Source of the DNA: Balanoglossus misakiensis | Taxonomy: Eukaryota > Hemichordata | Assembly (NCBI GenBank): GCA_040954595.2 | Contig: CM082580.2 | Location: 3,348,001 to 3,412,000, forward strand | Direction of reading: 5' to 3' | Length of the DNA: 64,000 nucleotides | Part shown: positions 46,401 to 58,027 of the stretch, piece after piece | Numbering within the stretch: position 1 is the stretch's first letter | Layout of the letters: the number at the start of each line of letters is the position of its first letter | Notes under the pieces: model-generated | What the model saw: only the letters and a program-made list of their open reading frames with translations | The model's database searches: none | What the model was told of the DNA's origin: nothing | Position numbers and translations under genes: made by a program

Positions 46401-49400
46401 ATCCGAAGTGTAGTCAGTATCTGAGGGTGGAGCTTCATGTGAATGAGCTCTGGCCAGATGTGCAACCTCATCCACGCTTTTCTCGAGTCTCTTCAGCATT
46501 TCTCTGTACAAGAAATAATCATGGGTTACCTCATCAATGTTCATTGTACTTGCAAATCCAACTGATGCACATACTAACATGAGAATCTTGTCAAGCTGCT
46601 AAGTCTATTCTAATACACTGACAGATTGGAGATATTTTTATATTTTACCTCACATTTCATTACAGTCACATACATATTTAATGTGACATGATATTCCAAC
46701 ATCTCAGAAATTTATTCATGTTTGGAACAATAACTGCGCAGCACTCTCACTGCTTACTTAAAAACTACAAAAAAAGACTTGACTTACTCGTATCCCTTCT
46801 CTGTGTTTTTATCCGCTGGTTTTTCTCTCAGTTTTGAAGTGCCACATCCAAATTGTGTTATGGCCACCAACTGTAGCACAGCTAGAGCTCTCTTCAATAC
46901 TTTCACATTCTTCTCTCTCGACTGTATGTGGCAATTCGTAAATGAGCAAACACATCAATTAATGAGATTCCAATGTTTCACCGCAACTACTTGCACAAAC
47001 ACTAAAGCCCATGTCAGGGCTGTAAAACTCCTCATATTGTTTTCTTCAAATCTTCTCCCTATCCTTTACAATCATCACCATTAAGCCATTTTACTTGTAT
47101 TTGTATCAGTTTGTTATCTCTTGGCAATGCATATGATAACAGTTGTGTACTTTTTGTATGGAGGCCCATTAAACCAGTGTGGCACCCGTTTAATATATCA
47201 CTTGTTTAAATTATTAAGATGGAACAATCTAAGTTAGAAAGTAAAATCATGAAAATACTGGATAATGCAAAAAGGGGCTGCTCTTGGAGCTTTAAGTACA
47301 AAAGCAACTAAACATCTGATATTTCAGCTTCAGACCAATCAGAATGAACTCTCCACACTTTTTGAGCAAAACTGACTAGAACATGTGCAACTGGAAACTA
47401 TTGATAGTCTCCAGTCAACATTACTGGAACTTTGATAGCATTTAACATATCAATGCAAAGTCATTAAAATACTTATTTCTTATGTTCACTTTAATTATTA
47501 TTATAAATGCATTTTGTTACTTGCCTTGATTTCATCTTGTTTACCTTTGGGTGCATTGGGAGATATACAACACTCTGGACCTTTGCCATCACCTGCATTC
47601 TCATCTTTGCCCTGTAATATATACATATTTTGTTGGAGTGTAGACATATGAGACCTCATTATTTTCACACAGAATGAAAACTCACAGATCAAAATCACAC
47701 TAATGCGAAGAAAGTGTGATGGGGAATTCAAAACAACCTAGTTGATCACTAAAACCTGCAGGAAATCACACAGAACTTTTCTGTGAAATGCCAGTTCCTG
47801 TTGTTCCCACCCAACACCATGCTTTCTATTGTACCCTTGATTGACAGTTACAGATAATACACATACACAGGATGAGACTGAAAATTGGATCTTTTCACAC
47901 AAAAGAGATGCAGTTATTGTGTAATTCAATATTTCATCACAACTGACATGCACAGACATCATACTGATGTACATGTATGATGTTACAATACACTAACAGT
48001 GTACGACAAACTGCTTCAGGACATTGAATGGACAGATCCCATTCATGGCAGGATGTTCTTCCCACTATTGGGTGACTAAAATAGTCAGAAGAATCAATTT
48101 TAAGAAAATCAGAGTGTGACTTTCTGCAGGAAGGTAAAGGTATACTTGCAAGCATATTGTGTCATGTCCAGAAAAATTCACGATTTGGGGTAAATTTATT
48201 TTCTGTAGTGATGTACATGAATTTTGAAAATGACCTTGAACATGGTACATACAATTTCATGCGTGAATCTTTTCACAAAACACATTTGAAGTTTTTCATT
48301 CAAAATCCATTCTAAAATTATTTTTTTGCACCTAGCACTTCATCCTGTGTATCAGACAAACTTAACCCTAACCCTACCGGGTATAATACCTGCTTACAGT
48401 GCCTAGTCGTGTGACCACTGGAAGTACTTTGACCGAATTGGATATCTTTTCTTTCTTTGCCACATGTGTATTTTGACTGGGTTGAATGGCTTGATTCGTT
48501 TGTATCTAGCTGGGCCTGATAAAATTACCTGCACATTACACCACTTGATAGCGGTTCAAATTCTCCATGGTCAAGGTACGTCTGAAACTCTAGGGGGGGG
48601 GATATGAAAATGACACTGTTTGCTACTTGACACCGTTAGGTTAATGCAATGCTTTGAGCAGGGAGAATTCTGCACAGTCTCACCTCATGAACTGGACATC
48701 CACAGGGCTCATCACCTAATGGCCCTGGAGACGCTGCCTCCCCTTGTAAGAATTCGATGAACCTCTCCAAGTCACCAATCTGACTCTTCAACTGTTCAAT
48801 GACCATCCCTTTCACTTTGGCCGGATTTACAATCTGAAACAACAAAGAGGCGCCATGAGTCAAACATTTAAAAAAATCAGAAACGGCAGAACTGTCAAGA
48901 TATGTACAAAAGAAGCTGAAAATCAAGATTTCCATGAAACAGAAGTGTTGAGCATCAGGGTTTTGAAATGGGACGAAGTCTCTCTCTCTGCCCCTTTTCC
49001 ATTAATTATGTTTGATACAAGACACTGTTTATGTTATGGACATGTGTATATGTAGTGAATGAACGTTCGACCACACACAACTTCCATCCTACTTGTAGAC
49101 ACGAGAGTGAAGAACTCGCCAAAATGAATAATTGGTGTTTAACGTTTATTCATTTTGGCGAGATTTTTACTCTCATATCATACAAACACGATGGAAGTTG
49201 AGTGCGGTCGAATGTTCATTCACCATATATCCAAATGTAGAATAACATAATCGGTGTCTTGTATCAAACATAATTATTGGAAAAAGGGCAGCGAAAGAGA
49301 GACTTTGTCCCTTTGATGCAAGTCAAACCAAGATACTAACCTGACCTATTGCTCCATCCACTTTCTTTTTCAATTCATCAACTGTCAACTTATCCAAGTC

Positions 49401-52400
49401 ATCCAGATTTAATCCCAACTTCTCTTTGAGTTCATCAATGACAACTCTCTGTTTCTCCATCATTTTTGTCTGCGGTAGATCGCCCGCACCCTCCTGTCAA
49501 CAGAGAACATCACAGACATCAGATCAAAATTGAAGTTTATACTAAACTAAATACATTGTGTATACAAAAATTAAATAAAATGAAAATTTTGTCCCATTAT
49601 CTTATCTAAGATCTTGTGAAAGTTGTGACATTGAATATTCAGCTCACATAACAACCACCCAAAAATGATTTTTCATCCTGCAAAGTCATGTATTTGAGCA
49701 ATGTAGGAATATATTAGCCTTTCAGGTGGGATCAAACTCAAGGTTTTTAACCATTTTTACTCCATACAGACAGCAAGCTAACATACTAAAAGCATATTAA
49801 TTTGAATGCGATCATCAGATTTTGCGAAGTGCTTGACCCAAGTGAATAGGTACCGTACAACTGCTTTTACTTTCAACATATGTGTAAAGTGTTCACAGTG
49901 CTTACCTCATATGCATATTCTTCCAAATCATCCAGTTGCTTCTTGAGTTGACTGATCAATTCCACCTGCTTCTCTCTCTGTTCGTTCATTTTACTCTCAC
50001 GTTCCTTTTCACTCTGGTATGAAAATGAAACCAAGACGTTAAGTCTCACTGAAATACCGGTAGGTTTGTCACCCAAAGGTTTATACTTAGATTTGTCTTC
50101 AGACTTGTGAAGTGCAGTCAGGTTTGCAGGTGTTGACAGAACTATTCAGCTCATCTTACATTAATTATTGTATATTCAGCAGTGTAAGGGTTTTGGATCA
50201 AAGAATTGGTTTGACGAGAGGTTGGAAGACCAACATTTTTTAACCACATTGTAGTTAAAAAAACTCTGCATACATGTATGGTTACATTTTTGAACGATAG
50301 AAGGTAAACGTGTCTCCCTGTGTCCCAATATCCAGTGTGTAGTCTTAACAGTACCCTGCAACCACATCTAAAAACGTTAATTTACACCCCAAAAACTCTT
50401 GGCCAGCATTGACTTTGTTCTTACCAGTGAAAATTACTGTAATTATAACAAGTTTCTTTCCATATTTTTTTTAGAATCATTAGCAATGTCATCTTGCACC
50501 ACATCAAACTATTTTATTTATCACAAGACAGAGATAACGGAAGACTTACACAATCTTCCAGCATCTGAGCATCTTGAGCCGTGCAACCTCTGACATCAGG
50601 ACAGCCTTGGAAAGCAAACTGTTCCAGCTCTTGTAGCAATGCCTGTAAACATTCAATGAATCAATTAATATCACTGGAACACTCTGTGTCATTTCAATGC
50701 ATTTGTCTCTCTTGATCTCTCTACCTTTTCCCAAGACAAAGAATATCTGTGAAGTGTAGTCACACTGACTGTCAAATGTGCTTCTTATTAATTCAGAGTG
50801 GCATTTCAGCTCAAACACTAAAATCATGGATCCGAAAGACATTAAATAGTAACAAGTTAGTTTAACAAGGTAGCTTATATCAGTATAAGGCTACCTGGTA
50901 ATTTAATTTATTGTCACATTGTAAATTGAACAAAGATTTCATTTCCAGTGTTAATTTGACAGTGTTGCTCTATAAATTGGACGGCAGTGTGGAAACCTTT
51001 CCTGCATATCAAACAAGGATTGATACTTAACACAAGTTTTGAGAAATGTTTACATGATACGAGAAATGCAACTTTTACATGAATCTCTACAAGAAGAAAG
51101 GAAAATATATTTTTTATGAAATGTTTGAGATACATATTTTGACAAATCAACTGTGTCTTCTGTTTAAATTAATTTAGAACTCACCTCTTTATCTTCAGCT
51201 GAAGCACTGACAATCTGTTTCAGTCGGAACTGGACTTGTGCAAAGTGTGTAGTGAGTGCAAGCAATGATGAATTCAACTGTTCCTGCTCATCTTCCAGTT
51301 TCTGAAGCTGGCTCCAGGCATCAATATGACTGTTAACGAATAGACAAATATTGATTTGACCTAGATTTAACTTCTCAAACCAATGTTCTCTCAACGAATT
51401 TCTGAAACATTATCTGCTAATTTGCCCATTTTACCACTGCCAGCAGTATTTTAGCATCGATGGATTGAGCTCTCGTCCAATCTGAATGTCGGACGGTAGC
51501 ATGATATGATTTCTTTTAGGGAATACATTTTTATCATTGTTTTTAATTATGTTTTGCCTCGATAATGATACCAGTGATACTTTGTGCTGGGCGTAGCTGT
51601 TCTTGTGATTTTCAAATACTGGTGAATTTCACAAAGTTCTTGTAATCCTAAATTTCAAATGGTGATTCACCAGAGTAAAGTGTCCTTGGGGAAAATATGA
51701 GCAGACATACATTGTACAACTTGAATTTTTGTATAGGTCAAGCAACAAGCTAGAAATGGACAGAACATAATATGCATGTTCATGTATTGTCTACTAATAC
51801 ACTGTACAACACTGTCTGGACTTTTAACAGAAACAAATTATCCATCACTGTACATGCGTCTTGCTAAAATATAAAAACTGACCTTAACTTCAACAATCTC
51901 TCTGCACCAGCCATGTATTTTCTCTACCACACACACACCACACAGGCAATCACTAATCTATCCGATCTTACTGTACAACTGACACACTACAAGTACCACA
52001 AACGTAAGAATTAATGTATGAAGTCTGCTAATACTTCCCTCGTTGTGAATAAAATAATGACTGATAAATAAACAATGTTTGTTGATCTTACTATAAAAAG
52101 AGAGAATTAAAACCAATATAAACCACAATACTCAGTACAAAAATAACTTATTTCAAAAGAAAATCGGTACAAAATTGAATTATTATTGGATATTTTAAAA
52201 CCTTTTCACAGGCAAATGAGAAACATACTTTTAGAATATTTATTCAAATTACTTGGCTACCTTTTCTTTCCCTTCATTTTAACTTCACCATTCAGAAAAT
52301 GTATTTATCTACAAACAATTTTCTTACATTTTCTTCACGTCCTGTTGGAAGTTCTTAGAATACGGAAATAAAAGATGTCATCTGACTCATGCTGATTGAT

Positions 52401-53255
52401 TTCACAGAACTTAAAATTTCAATATGTACAGGATATGACCATTGATTTCAAAGTATCTGTTACCAGAATATAAATGCTGAGGTCAGCATTATCAGATTTC
52501 GTGTGCATAAAATGGACGTATCATGTGACACGATTCCAACAATTTAAATTCACTACATCTGTCAAATGATTTTATTGAGATAGATGCTGAGGTATAAACA
52601 AATGGAGATTTGTAACATATGTTTCATCAGAGTGTTTCACCAGATGTGAAAACTGCTCATATAAAATATTGGTACATGGTTTGTACAGAGCACCCAAGTC
52701 TTATTGTGTGTGGGTTTTTTTTAAAAGACACGCAGTGCATAGATTAGCAGAGACAGCTTATGATAACAAATGATGCAGTTTACAAATCATTCTGAAATTT
52801 GGTTTTCCAACTCAATTTGAAAACTTCATGGGTTTTACTTTTAGTGTACATTTGATAAATAAGTAACAACTGCGTCTTGGAAAAACCTGCTGTATCTCAC
52901 CAGAGTATAAACCTAACTGGGAGGCATGGTACCATTGGCAAGGCATACAAAGTACACAAAAAAGTGGAAATATATTTCTGGAAACCTGTCTATATCGAAC
53001 ATATTTTCCGGACTCTTCACATAGAACCATAAACCAGACTTCTCTGCACACCAAACAATTTCCCTTGTCCTCTTTGTTCAGTGCCTGATTTAAACATTTT
53101 TTACTGTACATGGAAATTTACCTGTGTTCTGCTGTTGATGGTGGTGGGCTGGCTATGGCTCCAAGAGGTGCCCATCTCTCTCCTTTCGGTCTTTCCATCA
53201 TCTGTTCATCCAGGCTGTCGTAGGAGTCATCACCAGGTGCTGTTTCCTCCATCAT
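43416..53255 (-). CDS. RUNDC1: RUN domain-containing protein 1
   Basis: Fourteen coding exons on the minus strand: 53255-53122, 51329-51185, 50642-50550, 50013-49906, 49493-49341, 48833-48684, 47611-47525, 46921-46788, 46503-46392, 45927-45832, 45385-45272, 44926-44736, 44119-44025 and 43522-43416. They join in phase into 573 codons including TAG (vertebrate protein about 613 aa). Landmarks: RWAPLGAIA near the N-terminus; LLALTTHFAQVQFRLKQIV (about 70-88); FAFQGCPDV; coiled coils about 125-160, 170-210 and 212-245. The C-terminal RUN domain (about 375-565) has HPWQLFIEYY, SPARKLSQSF, LIETYYSSWSYM and the terminal KDAF. RUN domains usually bind small GTPases or their effectors; RUNDC1 itself is poorly characterised, reported as a p53-pathway modulator. 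The start is the first of two tandem ATGs, 8 nt after an acceptor, so an upstream 5' UTR exon is expected. One intron (after 47525) has a GC donor. Confidence 0.93.
46165..46315. repeat. TG/TATG-rich microsatellite in RUNDC1 intron
   Basis: Runs of TGTGTG and TATG between the exons at 46392 and 45927. The long minus-strand frame across it (46580-46014) is a repeat-driven extension of the real exon. Confidence 0.85.
47056..47180 (+). repeat. Dispersed repeat family, partial copy in RUNDC1 intron
   Basis: Shares CTATCCT..CAATCATCACCATTAAG and GTTATCTCTTGGCAATGCAT-type blocks with 57180-57400 and with the intron copies in the pentraxin-vWD genes. More diverged than those. Confidence 0.5.
48966..49314. 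mobile_element. ~350-bp MITE (AAGTCTCTCTC family), full copy
   Basis: The ends ATGGGACGAAGTCTC and GAGACTTTGTCCCTTTG are inverted. A central palindrome (CTCGCCAAAATGAATAA against TTATTCATTTTGGCGAG) gives a bow-tie fold. It fills most of the RUNDC1 intron between the exons at 49341 and 48833, ending about 27 nt from the exon at 49341. Confidence 0.8.
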
Positions 53256-53263
53256 TTTGTCGT

Positions 53264-55236
53264 CTACAAAGGACACAAAATATCACATCATGCCAGAAAC
53301 AGAAATAATTGTGTAAAGCCTCAAAGGTTACTGCTAATATATTACTGAAAAATTTGGATCAAACATAAACCCCTTACATGCACAGTAGCATAGCTTCCAA
53401 CAATTTACTTGGCCATGCTGTGTGTGAATTAAAGGTACTGTTTATTTTCATGTATAATTCACACACATAGTTTTGAGATTACATTTAAATCAATAAATAC
53501 TAGACAGCTGAGTGCTACGATGACAAAGTGCCACGTTTTATTTGGAATACCAGAAATCTGCCAACACTACTTGTATAAATTTGCATTGCCTTGCCACTGC
53601 TAGTGGTACCCAAAAATGAACAAGTATTTTCCTCTGTAAAATGTCAACACATCAGCTGTTATTTTGGCTACGACTCATCTGAATTAAAAGTCACGGAAAA
53701 AAAACAGCATTTACATGTTGTATTTCAGAAAATCAGCCGTATGAGTCAAGTTTATTAGTGATGTCACCCCCTCAATTACACCCACCCATCCTGCTACACA
53801 TGAAAAACACTCATGAAACAATGAAAGGATACTTTTAACAAAAAAGTGTATTCATGTGTGTGGGGGCAGCCTTGGTATTTTATTTAGAAACTTACATGTA
53901 TGTAGCTACATTATTTAAATGAAGCCCTAGCATGTATTCACTGGAATGGCCTGTAAATTCACACAAGCTTAAATTTCTTTTGTGAAAATGCAGATCAATT
54001 CAAGCTACAACTATAGTATAAGCAGACAAACTGTGATCAAATGCAGACAATTGTTTTACTCCCAGTCACAAGCAATGGAATACACCTGTAGCAGTGTAGG
54101 GCTTCAGTAATTTAATTATTAAACTCAGTATCATATAAATTTAATTACTGAGTTCTATGGGGGATCATCACTGGACCGACTTTCATAAAATGTAGTAGTA
54201 CGTCAGAGATTCTTGTGTCTGTTGTCTTACAGTAATTTCTACTACAATGTGATATTATCTCTCACTAGTCTCAGCTGTATTTCTGAAGAGTATATTTGTA
54301 TGTGACCTTGTGCTGACAACAACTTTGCAATGATGAGATTAGCTGCAGATTTGTAGCTTGAGGTTTTATCTGGCATTATAGCCAGTGGTTTTGCTGTCCA
54401 CACTCAATACCAGGCAAATCCCGAGCTACGGTTCTGCGGCTAGTTGTGTGATATGTGACCTCTACAATGTACATGCTATTGACTGTATCCCCCAACTCAG
54501 TCCATTGACAAGTCAAGAGATTGGTGACCACAATTTTTTTACTGGGCTTATTCAATGAACATATTACACATGCCGGTAAAGTGCACTACGAAATTAATAA
54601 ACGAAGAAGGCATGTCCCTGACAAATGGTTAGATCATTGGTAGACTGGTATCAAAACACCTGTGTGTGAATCTAAAACACACTGCGGTCTGGATACCAGG
54701 CTAACTGGATGGGTACCTATCATTATATAAACCATGTCATGGAGATTGAAGTAACAGTTAAGTAGATTTGTGAGATAAGACACAACATAAACAAATAAAA
54801 GAATGGAACTTAGAAAACAAGTAGACATGTGTACGGTTCCCGTGTCCATAGGCATGGAAATAGCATTGAGAACAGATGTTTACCCCCTAACCCCATCCCC
54901 ACCCCCGCGATTCAGTGTCACTACATTCTCTACTTGGTCTAGCTTGGGTAGGTGTAGTATAATTATCAAATATAACGAAATGCGGCCGCAAACAACCTAG
55001 CACAGATCACAGTCGGTGGACAGATATATGCGTAAATAGCCATTGCCTCCGCGTACATGAATGAACGGCAATAATAACCAACGAAAACGATGAGTTCAAC
55101 ACAAACTGCTCTTCATTAACTATGTATGAATAATGCAGTTACATATTTATGACGTACAACACGTACACTGTACAGGCAGAATTCCCCTTCCATATGGAAG
55201 GAATATTGATAGAAAATGTAACCAACTGCCACGTAC
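53264..55236 (-). other. Probable first intron of RUNDC1 (5' UTR intron)
   Basis: Bounded by the acceptor TTTGTAG before the first coding exon and a donor AAAAG|GTACGT at 55236-55231. No coding sequence inside. A partial MITE of the ACAGTAAAACCTGTC family (about 52985-53108) lies in the next intron, just downstream of the first coding exon. Confidence 0.5.
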
Positions 55237-55400
55237 CTTTTATCACTCCAAAATATTGGTCGATCCACAGTTTATATAAAGACCACAAATACACATAAAT
55301 CCGGTGATCTAATTATCTGGATACGGCTGGAGTCATATCGCTCGACACGTACACAGTGCAGCGTCACTTGCACTCACTGTTGCGCCGCCATATTGGAATC
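55237..55400 (-). promoter_or_regulatory. Putative RUNDC1 first (non-coding) exon and initiator with YY1-like site
   Basis: On the minus strand AATATGGCGGC (55394-55384) matches the YY1 core AANATGGCGGC, which in metazoan housekeeping genes often lies just downstream of the transcription start. The region around is G/C-richer than its surroundings. A good donor (GTACGT) closes the putative exon at 55237. There is no TATA box, consistent with a broadly expressed gene. Confidence 0.45.
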
Positions 55401-57926
55401 GCCGCATCCCACAGCATCCGGGATAGCGTAATCGCTGACGTCACAAGTTCTACGTCGAAAACTGATTTACATTATTTATACATGATCCAGTTGGTTCACC
55501 CACGCGTACTGAGTACCTCTATCGGCGCATCGCATTCATTGAACTCGACTAGAACTGCATCTTTTGACTTCTCATTGTTTCAGAATGGTCCAGGAAAGAA
55601 GACCAACTTTTTATTAAATAACATGCAAGGGAAAACGCATTCTTGCGTTGTTGTCATTTTGTTGTGTAGGGCCTACGGGGTAGGGGGGGGGGGGGCGGTG
55701 GAAATCAGAAGGGGGTTTACTTTAACAACGCACATGAAGCAGGTCGCGATGTGTAATTAATTTTAAAATACCGAAAATATTCTCCAAATTTACAGATACT
55801 GTGGCTATAAGGTAGGGTGTATTGTTACAAACTGAATGTAATTCTGAAAAGAATCATATGTCAGCAACATCAATAGTCAGTCTGAGCTGACAAGCAGAAT
55901 ACTGAGTATTTAACAATATGCTATGCGAAGCAGAAGAAACTATAGCTGATTAATTGAACCAGAATAATGAAAAAATAGCCAAAGGTTTCATGCTATTGTG
56001 ATATCTTTGATTAAGAACATCATAAGAAGCCTGCAAATAAAATGTCAACGCATTTGACCAGTTACTCTGACGAGTCGCTCTGACTCTCCGCGTCACTGAA
56101 GTAAACTGCGTCTGTTGTAGGGCCTACCACTCAGTTCTGACGAGTCGTTTTGAGTGCAGGTTTCAAGAAATAAACTCCATTGAAACACTTTGGTCTGATG
56201 AGTCACTTTTGTGTATCTAGTTCACTCACGTCAATTGTTTGTTTCGTACCACTGGGTAAGTTGTCAACATTCAATTTGAACAAGCGTTCATCATAAAATG
56301 GGTTTGAGAACGGTACGTGCAAAATCATTCACTGTAGACTGTTCGCTCTACACATCTGGTGACCGTGATTAAAGGCAGTTGAGTAATCATAGTCAAAACT
56401 TGACACATTTTGGCACATACCACGAATTATACCCATGTACTTTCTGCTAATTAGGCCTAGCAATGATTTTATTTCAATTTTATGTTGATACGTGTTAAAT
56501 ACGAAGCTCTACATGCAGGGTTTGAAATTTGCCAAGTCACTAGGGCCCACGCCCCAAATATCCAGGTGGGATATCAAAAACGCTACGTCAAGAATTTTGC
56601 CCCTGAAAACGCCACGTCAGGAATTTCGCCCCTTGAAAAGCAATAACTTACCATACAAGCAAATATGCGTGTGATTTACGACGAGAATGCGAAAGTCGAG
56701 TAAATAATTGTTTCAATATATGAGTTTTAAAACCTTATTTTTTACGGGTTGTAAATGGTACATAAATCGTACCAGTACACGGTACACCAGTACCAGCCTG
56801 AGTGACGTTGCAGCGTATCAAAATTAATGGTGTAGGCCTATTTCTTGATCAAACAGTAAAGACCTATATTTTATTTGCCCAATAAACGAATTAAAAAACA
56901 CCTTGGATTTAGATACACCAATACTCCTTTGGACTTTTAGTGACTAATACAATATACATGTACACACGCTCAATACATTGGCTTTGGGCTTAGTTTTGAC
57001 CCCCAGCCCTGGCTGTACCAAAAGTGCACCCGAGTAAAGGGAGGAAAAATAGATGAAATAGTACACCAGTGTACTTATTTAGCAGAATATTAACCACCAT
57101 AGATGTTGGCAATGGTACAAATTCGACGGCCATGTATCTAAATAATTTAAAGCCCCTATAGTTGCCAAATTTCACATATGTTTTTTCCACAATAAATTAC
57201 TTCAAATATATTCCCTATCCTCTAAAATCCTCACTATTAAGCCATATTACTTGCATTTGCACCAGTTTGTTATCTCTTGGTGACGCATACCACGATAGAT
57301 GTGTGTATGGAGGCCGATTAAATCGATGCGACACCGTTTTAATACATAGCGTGTTCAAATCTCTACATACAGCCACGATAAAGTGTTCATGTATACATAT
57401 CAGTAATGGCATGGTTAGTGTACAATAACAACAATTGATTGAACTATTAAATGGTGTGAATTTAATTTTAAGTATTAATCGCAGGCGGAAAAATAGTAAA
57501 ATGTGACCTTTCCAGCTTTAATTTAAATATGACCTCCATCACCGCGGCAACCCCCGGCGGCCATTTCCCTAGAAGAACTGAAAACTCTCTAACTCCAGAA
57601 TGTTGTTTATAAAGTTAACTGTAAGCTTAGTATCGTGATTAAACAGCCGTATGACTTGATCAGGCACTAACTCATTCATCGCCTGTACAAGCAGAACATA
57701 CATATTAATTTTATGATACTTTTAATTTATATGACCAACCAGCTTCCAATACACTTTTTCATTAAGCGAGTTAATCAACCGAATGTGGGAATTGTTGGCC
57801 AAATCACGCATCAATAAGCCAGGTGGTTATAAAAAAAAGAATTTATGTCCTGTCCAGCGGTTAGAGTAATTTACTAAGTAAACATAAAGGTATCCGTTAG
57901 CTGAACACCCTCTGCGAAATGAAATC
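55401..57926. other. Intergenic region between RUNDC1 and the BRICHOS gene
   Basis: Divergent 5' ends: RUNDC1 is transcribed leftwards and the BRICHOS gene rightwards. It includes a G-homopolymer (55680-55695), three CTGA(C/T)GAGTC motifs (56058-56205) and a dispersed-repeat copy (57180-57400). No gene seen. Confidence 0.45.
57180..57400 (+). repeat. Dispersed ~220-bp repeat family, best-preserved copy
   Basis: Shares long blocks with the reverse complement of 11370-11590 (gene A intron) and with about 24000-24200. Landmarks: TATATTCCCTATCCTCTAAA, CAGTTTGTTATCTCTTGGTG, AATACATAGCGTGTTCAAA. No open frame; ends not defined. Confidence 0.6.
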
Positions 57927-57934
57927 TATAAAAT
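57927..57934 (+). promoter_or_regulatory. TATA box of the BRICHOS gene
   Basis: TATAAAAT lies 101 nt upstream of the start codon at 58028. Transcription would begin near 57960, leaving a 5' UTR of about 70 nt. TATA use fits an inducible or tissue-restricted secreted product. Confidence 0.6.
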
Positions 57935-58027
57935 AAGGTTTGTGTGGAATGAAAAAAACGCCACTACTCAGAGTTCAGTTCTGAAAGTCATCCATAAGAA
58001 GCACCGGAACAGGAAGAAGATTGAAGA

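Noticed and set aside
46014-46580. 188-codon minus-strand frame with His/Thr-rich tail
   Set aside because: Only 46503-46392 is a real RUNDC1 exon; the rest reads through an intronic TG microsatellite.
48361-48380. AACCCTAACCCT resembling telomere repeat
   Set aside because: Only two units, no array; chance or minor relic.
56058-56205. Three CTGA(C/T)GAGTC motifs resembling the hammerhead ribozyme core
   Set aside because: No stem II closing into GAAA and no cleavage-site triplet in the right place could be found for any of them; the motif alone is too short.
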